Program-made: the position numbers and the translations under genes
Notes under the pieces: generated by a model
Databases searched by the model: none
The model's input: the letters and a program-made list of their open reading frames with translations, nothing else
Told to the model about the DNA's origin: nothing
Shown: one piece after another, positions 61,785 through 64,000 of the stretch
How the letters are laid out: each line of letters begins with the position of its first letter
Numbering within the stretch: the stretch's first letter is position 1
Assembly (NCBI GenBank): GCA_910588205.1
Contig: CAJUQK010000007.1
Span: forward strand, 1-64,000
Direction of reading: 5' to 3'
Origin: an uncultured Eggerthellaceae bacterium
GTDB lineage: Bacteria; Actinomycetota; Coriobacteriia; Coriobacteriales; Eggerthellaceae
Length of the DNA: 64,000 nt

Positions 61785-63002
61785 TCACGAGGTCATCTGA
61801 CTGACCAGATTGTCCGTCTCCCGGGCGATGCGCATCTCCTCATCAGTGGTCACCACGCAGATCTTGATGGGACTATCATCAATGGAGATGATGCGGTTCA
61901 CGCCGATCTGGCCGATGACGTCATTGCGCTCCTTGTCCAAGATCATGCCCATATGGGCCAATCCGGCGAAGATGCGCTCACGCAGCTCTGCGGAGTTCTC
62001 TCCAATGCCCGCCGTCATCACCACGGCATCGGTCCGCGTCATAGCCGCATAGAAGCCGCCGATAGCCTTTTGGATGCGATAGACGTACATGTCTATCGCC
62101 AGTTCTGCCTGCTGATTCCCCTCATCTACAGCATCGAGCACATCGCGCATGTCGCTGGACACCCCCGATACCCCCAAGATGCCGCTCTTGCGATTGAGGA
62201 TGGTGTCCATCTCGTCGAAGCTGATACCCTCTCGGCGCATGATGTAGGTGATGATGGCTGGGTCTATGGAACCGGACCGGGTACCCATCATGAGCCCTTC
62301 CAGGGGCGTGAAGCCCATGGTGGTATCGATGGATTTCCCATGGTTCACCGCGGTGATGGAGCCGCCATTGCCCAGATGACAGGTGATGAGCCCTAGGTCA
62401 CGCAAAGGGCGCCCCAAAAGATTCGCTGCCTGCTGGGCTGCATAGCGATGGCTCGTGCCGTGAGCTCCATAGCGACGGATACGGTAGTGGTCGTAGTACT
62501 CCATGGGGAGCGGGTACATATAGGCCTTCGCGGGCATGGTGGTATGGAAGGCGGTATCGAACACAGCCACCTGGGGCGTGTTCGGCATCATCTGGCGCAT
62601 CATATCTATGCAGGCGTCCGCAGGAGGGTTATGGAGCGGTGCGAGCTCTTCGCAAAGAGTCAGCTTCTCCCGGGCACCATCATCTATGAGAGCCGCCTTG
62701 CTGAAATATTCGCCGCCTGCCACCACCCGGTTGCCGATGGCATCTATCTGCTCCAGGCCGCTGATGGGGCTCTCTGGATCATCTACAAGGATGTCAAGGA
62801 GCCTCCGCAAGCATTCTGGGACGCTCAGACCCGCAACACTGTAAGTAGTCTTATGGAACTCCGGCGTGAAGGATACGTTCATATAAGCATCCGGCGTTCC
62901 CACCTTCTCAGCCAAGCAGCGCATGAGCGACACCTTGCCATCGGTCTCGATGAGCTGGCATTTCAGACTTGAGCTGCCTGCATTCACCACCAATACGCGC
63001 AT
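61785..63002 (-). CDS. ackA: Acetate kinase
   Basis: Makes ATP from acetyl phosphate + ADP in fermentation. 405 residues, full family length. VVNAGSSSLKCQLIE at the N terminus is the phosphate-1 motif. HLGNGGSITAVNHGKSIDTTMG, PLEGLMMGTRSG and VVMTAGIGENSAELRE are the ASKHA active-site segments; FDTAFHTTMP holds the catalytic Asp and His. GAGGAGGCACCC precedes the ATG. The usual partner pta is not adjacent; it lies between gpsA (13 bp upstream) and the LOG gene in a probable operon. Confidence 0.95.
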   Translation of the reverse strand: MRVLVVNAGSSSLKCQLIETDGKVSLMRCLAEKVGTPDAYMNVSFTPEFHKTTYSVAGLSVPECLRRLLDILVDDPESPISGLEQIDAIGNRVVAGGEYFSKAALIDDGAREKLTLCEELAPLHNPPADACIDMMRQMMPNTPQVAVFDTAFHTTMPAKAYMYPLPMEYYDHYRIRRYGAHGTSHRYAAQQAANLLGRPLRDLGLITCHLGNGGSITAVNHGKSIDTTMGFTPLEGLMMGTRSGSIDPAIITYIMRREGISFDEMDTILNRKSGILGVSGVSSDMRDVLDAVDEGNQQAELAIDMYVYRIQKAIGGFYAAMTRTDAVVMTAGIGENSAELRERIFAGLAHMGMILDKERNDVIGQIGVNRIISIDDSPIKICVVTTDEEMRIARETDNLVSQMTS

Positions 63003-63015
63003 GGGTGCCTCCTCT

Positions 63016-64000
63016 TTAGAATTCCGCCCTAAGCGGGCGCTCCAGCAACGTGCGAGCTACCAGCGCAGGATCAGCCCCCTGCCAGACCACCTGACGGACC
63101 GCATCGGTCAGGGGTAGTTCCACCCCGTACCGTTCGCTCAACACCTCGAGCGTCTTGCAGGCGATGGCTCCTTCCACCACCATGTGGGTATCCCGTTCAA
63201 AATCCTCCAGGGTCTTCCCGCAGGCGATGTAATCCTCGCCGAAGCGCCGGTTACGCGAATGGCGTGAAGTGCAGGTGACCACCATGTCCCCACAGCCCGC
63301 CAAACCCAGGCAGGTGATAGCCTCGCCTCCACACTGCTCTACCATGCGGCTCATCTCAGCCAGACCGCGAGTGATGAGCATAGCTGCGGTATCATCCCCC
63401 ATCCCCAGCCCATAGGCGATGCCCACCGCTATGGCGATGACGTTCTTGAATGCCCCGCAAAGCTCCACCCCTACGACGTCCTCTGAGGTATAGGTGCGGA
63501 AGTAGTCGGTAGCGAAGAGGCTCCGAAAGAAGAGGGCCGTACCTGCCGAGGTAGCCGCGCTGACAGCCCCCGACGGAACCCGATGGATCACCTCTTCGGC
63601 GTGGGTGGGACCGGAGAGCACCCCGATCCTGATTGGATTTCCCAGCTCTTCAGCAAATACCTCTGCCGGAAGAGCCCCTGTTCCCGCCTCCACCCCTTTC
63701 GAGCAGATGACCACGGGAAGCTCTGCGGGTAAGAGGCCCTGCAGGCTGACGGCGGTAGATCGCAGGTACGCAGAAGGCGTTACCACGACACAGGCCTCGG
63801 CCCCTGCAAGGGCCTCGGCCATAGAGGTAGTGGCAGTGACCTGCGGAGAGAGGATAGCGTCCTTCAGGTAATCCGGGTTGCGGTGCTTGCGGTTGATCCC
63901 TTCCGCCACGCTCTCACGCCTCACGACAAGGGATGCCTCTGAGCCCGCATCCGCCAACACCTGGGAGAGCGCCGTCCCCCAAGAACCCGAACCGATGACG
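63016..64000 (-). CDS. gpsA: NAD(P)-dependent glycerol-3-phosphate dehydrogenase, 5' end beyond the window
   Basis: Supplies glycerol-3-phosphate for phospholipids. The open frame runs off the window end; the last 40 bases read VIGSGSWGTALSQ, the N-terminal NAD-binding GxGxWGTAL motif, so only about 5-15 residues are missing. ICSKGVEAGTGALPAEV, VLSGPTHAEEV, GAFKNVIAIAVGIAYGLGMGDD (catalytic Lys) and GLAGCGDMVVTCTSRHSRNR are typical. The C terminus ends near EF after ERPLRA. Upstream genes (often plsY and der) are outside the window. Confidence 0.95.
   Translation of the reverse strand, partial: VIGSGSWGTALSQVLADAGSEASLVVRRESVAEGINRKHRNPDYLKDAILSPQVTATTSMAEALAGAEACVVVTPSAYLRSTAVSLQGLLPAELPVVICSKGVEAGTGALPAEVFAEELGNPIRIGVLSGPTHAEEVIHRVPSGAVSAATSAGTALFFRSLFATDYFRTYTSEDVVGVELCGAFKNVIAIAVGIAYGLGMGDDTAAMLITRGLAEMSRMVEQCGGEAITCLGLAGCGDMVVTCTSRHSRNRRFGEDYIACGKTLEDFERDTHMVVEGAIACKTLEVLSERYGVELPLTDAVRQVVWQGADPALVARTLLERPLRAEF

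Overview
The window looks like chromosome from an anaerobic Coriobacteriia member, most likely Eggerthellaceae. The base is a roughly 58-60% GC background (judged by eye), several cytoplasmic-type DMSO-reductase-family molybdenum enzymes each with its own small double [4Fe-4S] ferredoxin subunit, tandem LuxR regulators that carry a polytopic membrane sensor, an OFA-type MFS transporter, ATP-type PEP carboxykinase, acetate kinase and an H2-uptake hydrogenase. Genus cannot be fixed from the sequence alone. No rRNA or CRISPR array was seen; there is one complete tRNA gene (Asp).

Layout. (1) 0.1-4 kb: a complete hyaABC-like group 1 NiFe hydrogenase operon (minus strand) ended by a strong terminator, divergent from pheA. 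(2) 4-13.5 kb: housekeeping and transport genes: pheA, mntP, an AAA+-like protein with a degenerate P-loop, a HAD phosphatase, a heterodimeric ABC exporter with one degenerate ATPase site, and mnmA. (3) 13.5-20.4 kb: a defence-like accessory region. A 3.6-kb AT-rich islet sits in the 3' end of tRNA-Asp between 51-bp direct repeats. It carries a WYL-type regulator plus a PvuRts1I/AbaSI-like modification-dependent endonuclease and, divergently, a 32-residue-period Sel1/TPR-like protein, and has no integrase. Immediately outside lie a MntA-HepT toxin-antitoxin pair and two tandem DUF262 (GmrS-like) genes that both lack the DUF1524 nuclease half. (4) 20.4-26.3 kb: a TetR gene, a MopB oxidoreductase/ferredoxin pair divergent from a double-MarR regulator, and a membrane-tethered propeller-like protein. 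(5) 26.3-36.4 kb: a long Lhr helicase, a 1.3-kb-residue double-ASKHA acyl-CoA dehydratase activase homologue, a small acidic protein, a DnaA/Hda-like ATPase and a small zinc-ribbon protein.

(6) 36.4-53.9 kb: the metabolic core, all on the minus strand. Two LuxR membrane regulators are followed by MopB-ferredoxin-MFS-MFS-MopB-ferredoxin-corrinoid methyltransferase-corrinoid protein, then a second unit MopB-ferredoxin-FKBP-zinc ribbon-ATPase. Both units start with the same roughly 30-bp promoter-proximal element containing the palindrome TCAATWATTGA, so they probably form one regulon. The two 115-residue ferredoxin genes are identical over 353 bp including flanks. Two 8-Cys MCYPCT zinc-ribbon genes lie at the two ends of the cluster. 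I infer reductive (perhaps catechol/pyrogallol-type) aromatic metabolism coupled to corrinoid-dependent demethylation; substrates are unknown.

(7) 53.9-64 kb: a sortase-anchored Ala-rich coiled-coil surface protein, a TIGR00300/ornithine cyclodeaminase-like enzyme, brnQ, pckA, a LOG-family gene, ackA, and gpsA running off the window. A two-hairpin dispersed palindromic (REP/BIME-like) element occurs at 18.1 kb and again at 56.8 kb, each between convergent genes.
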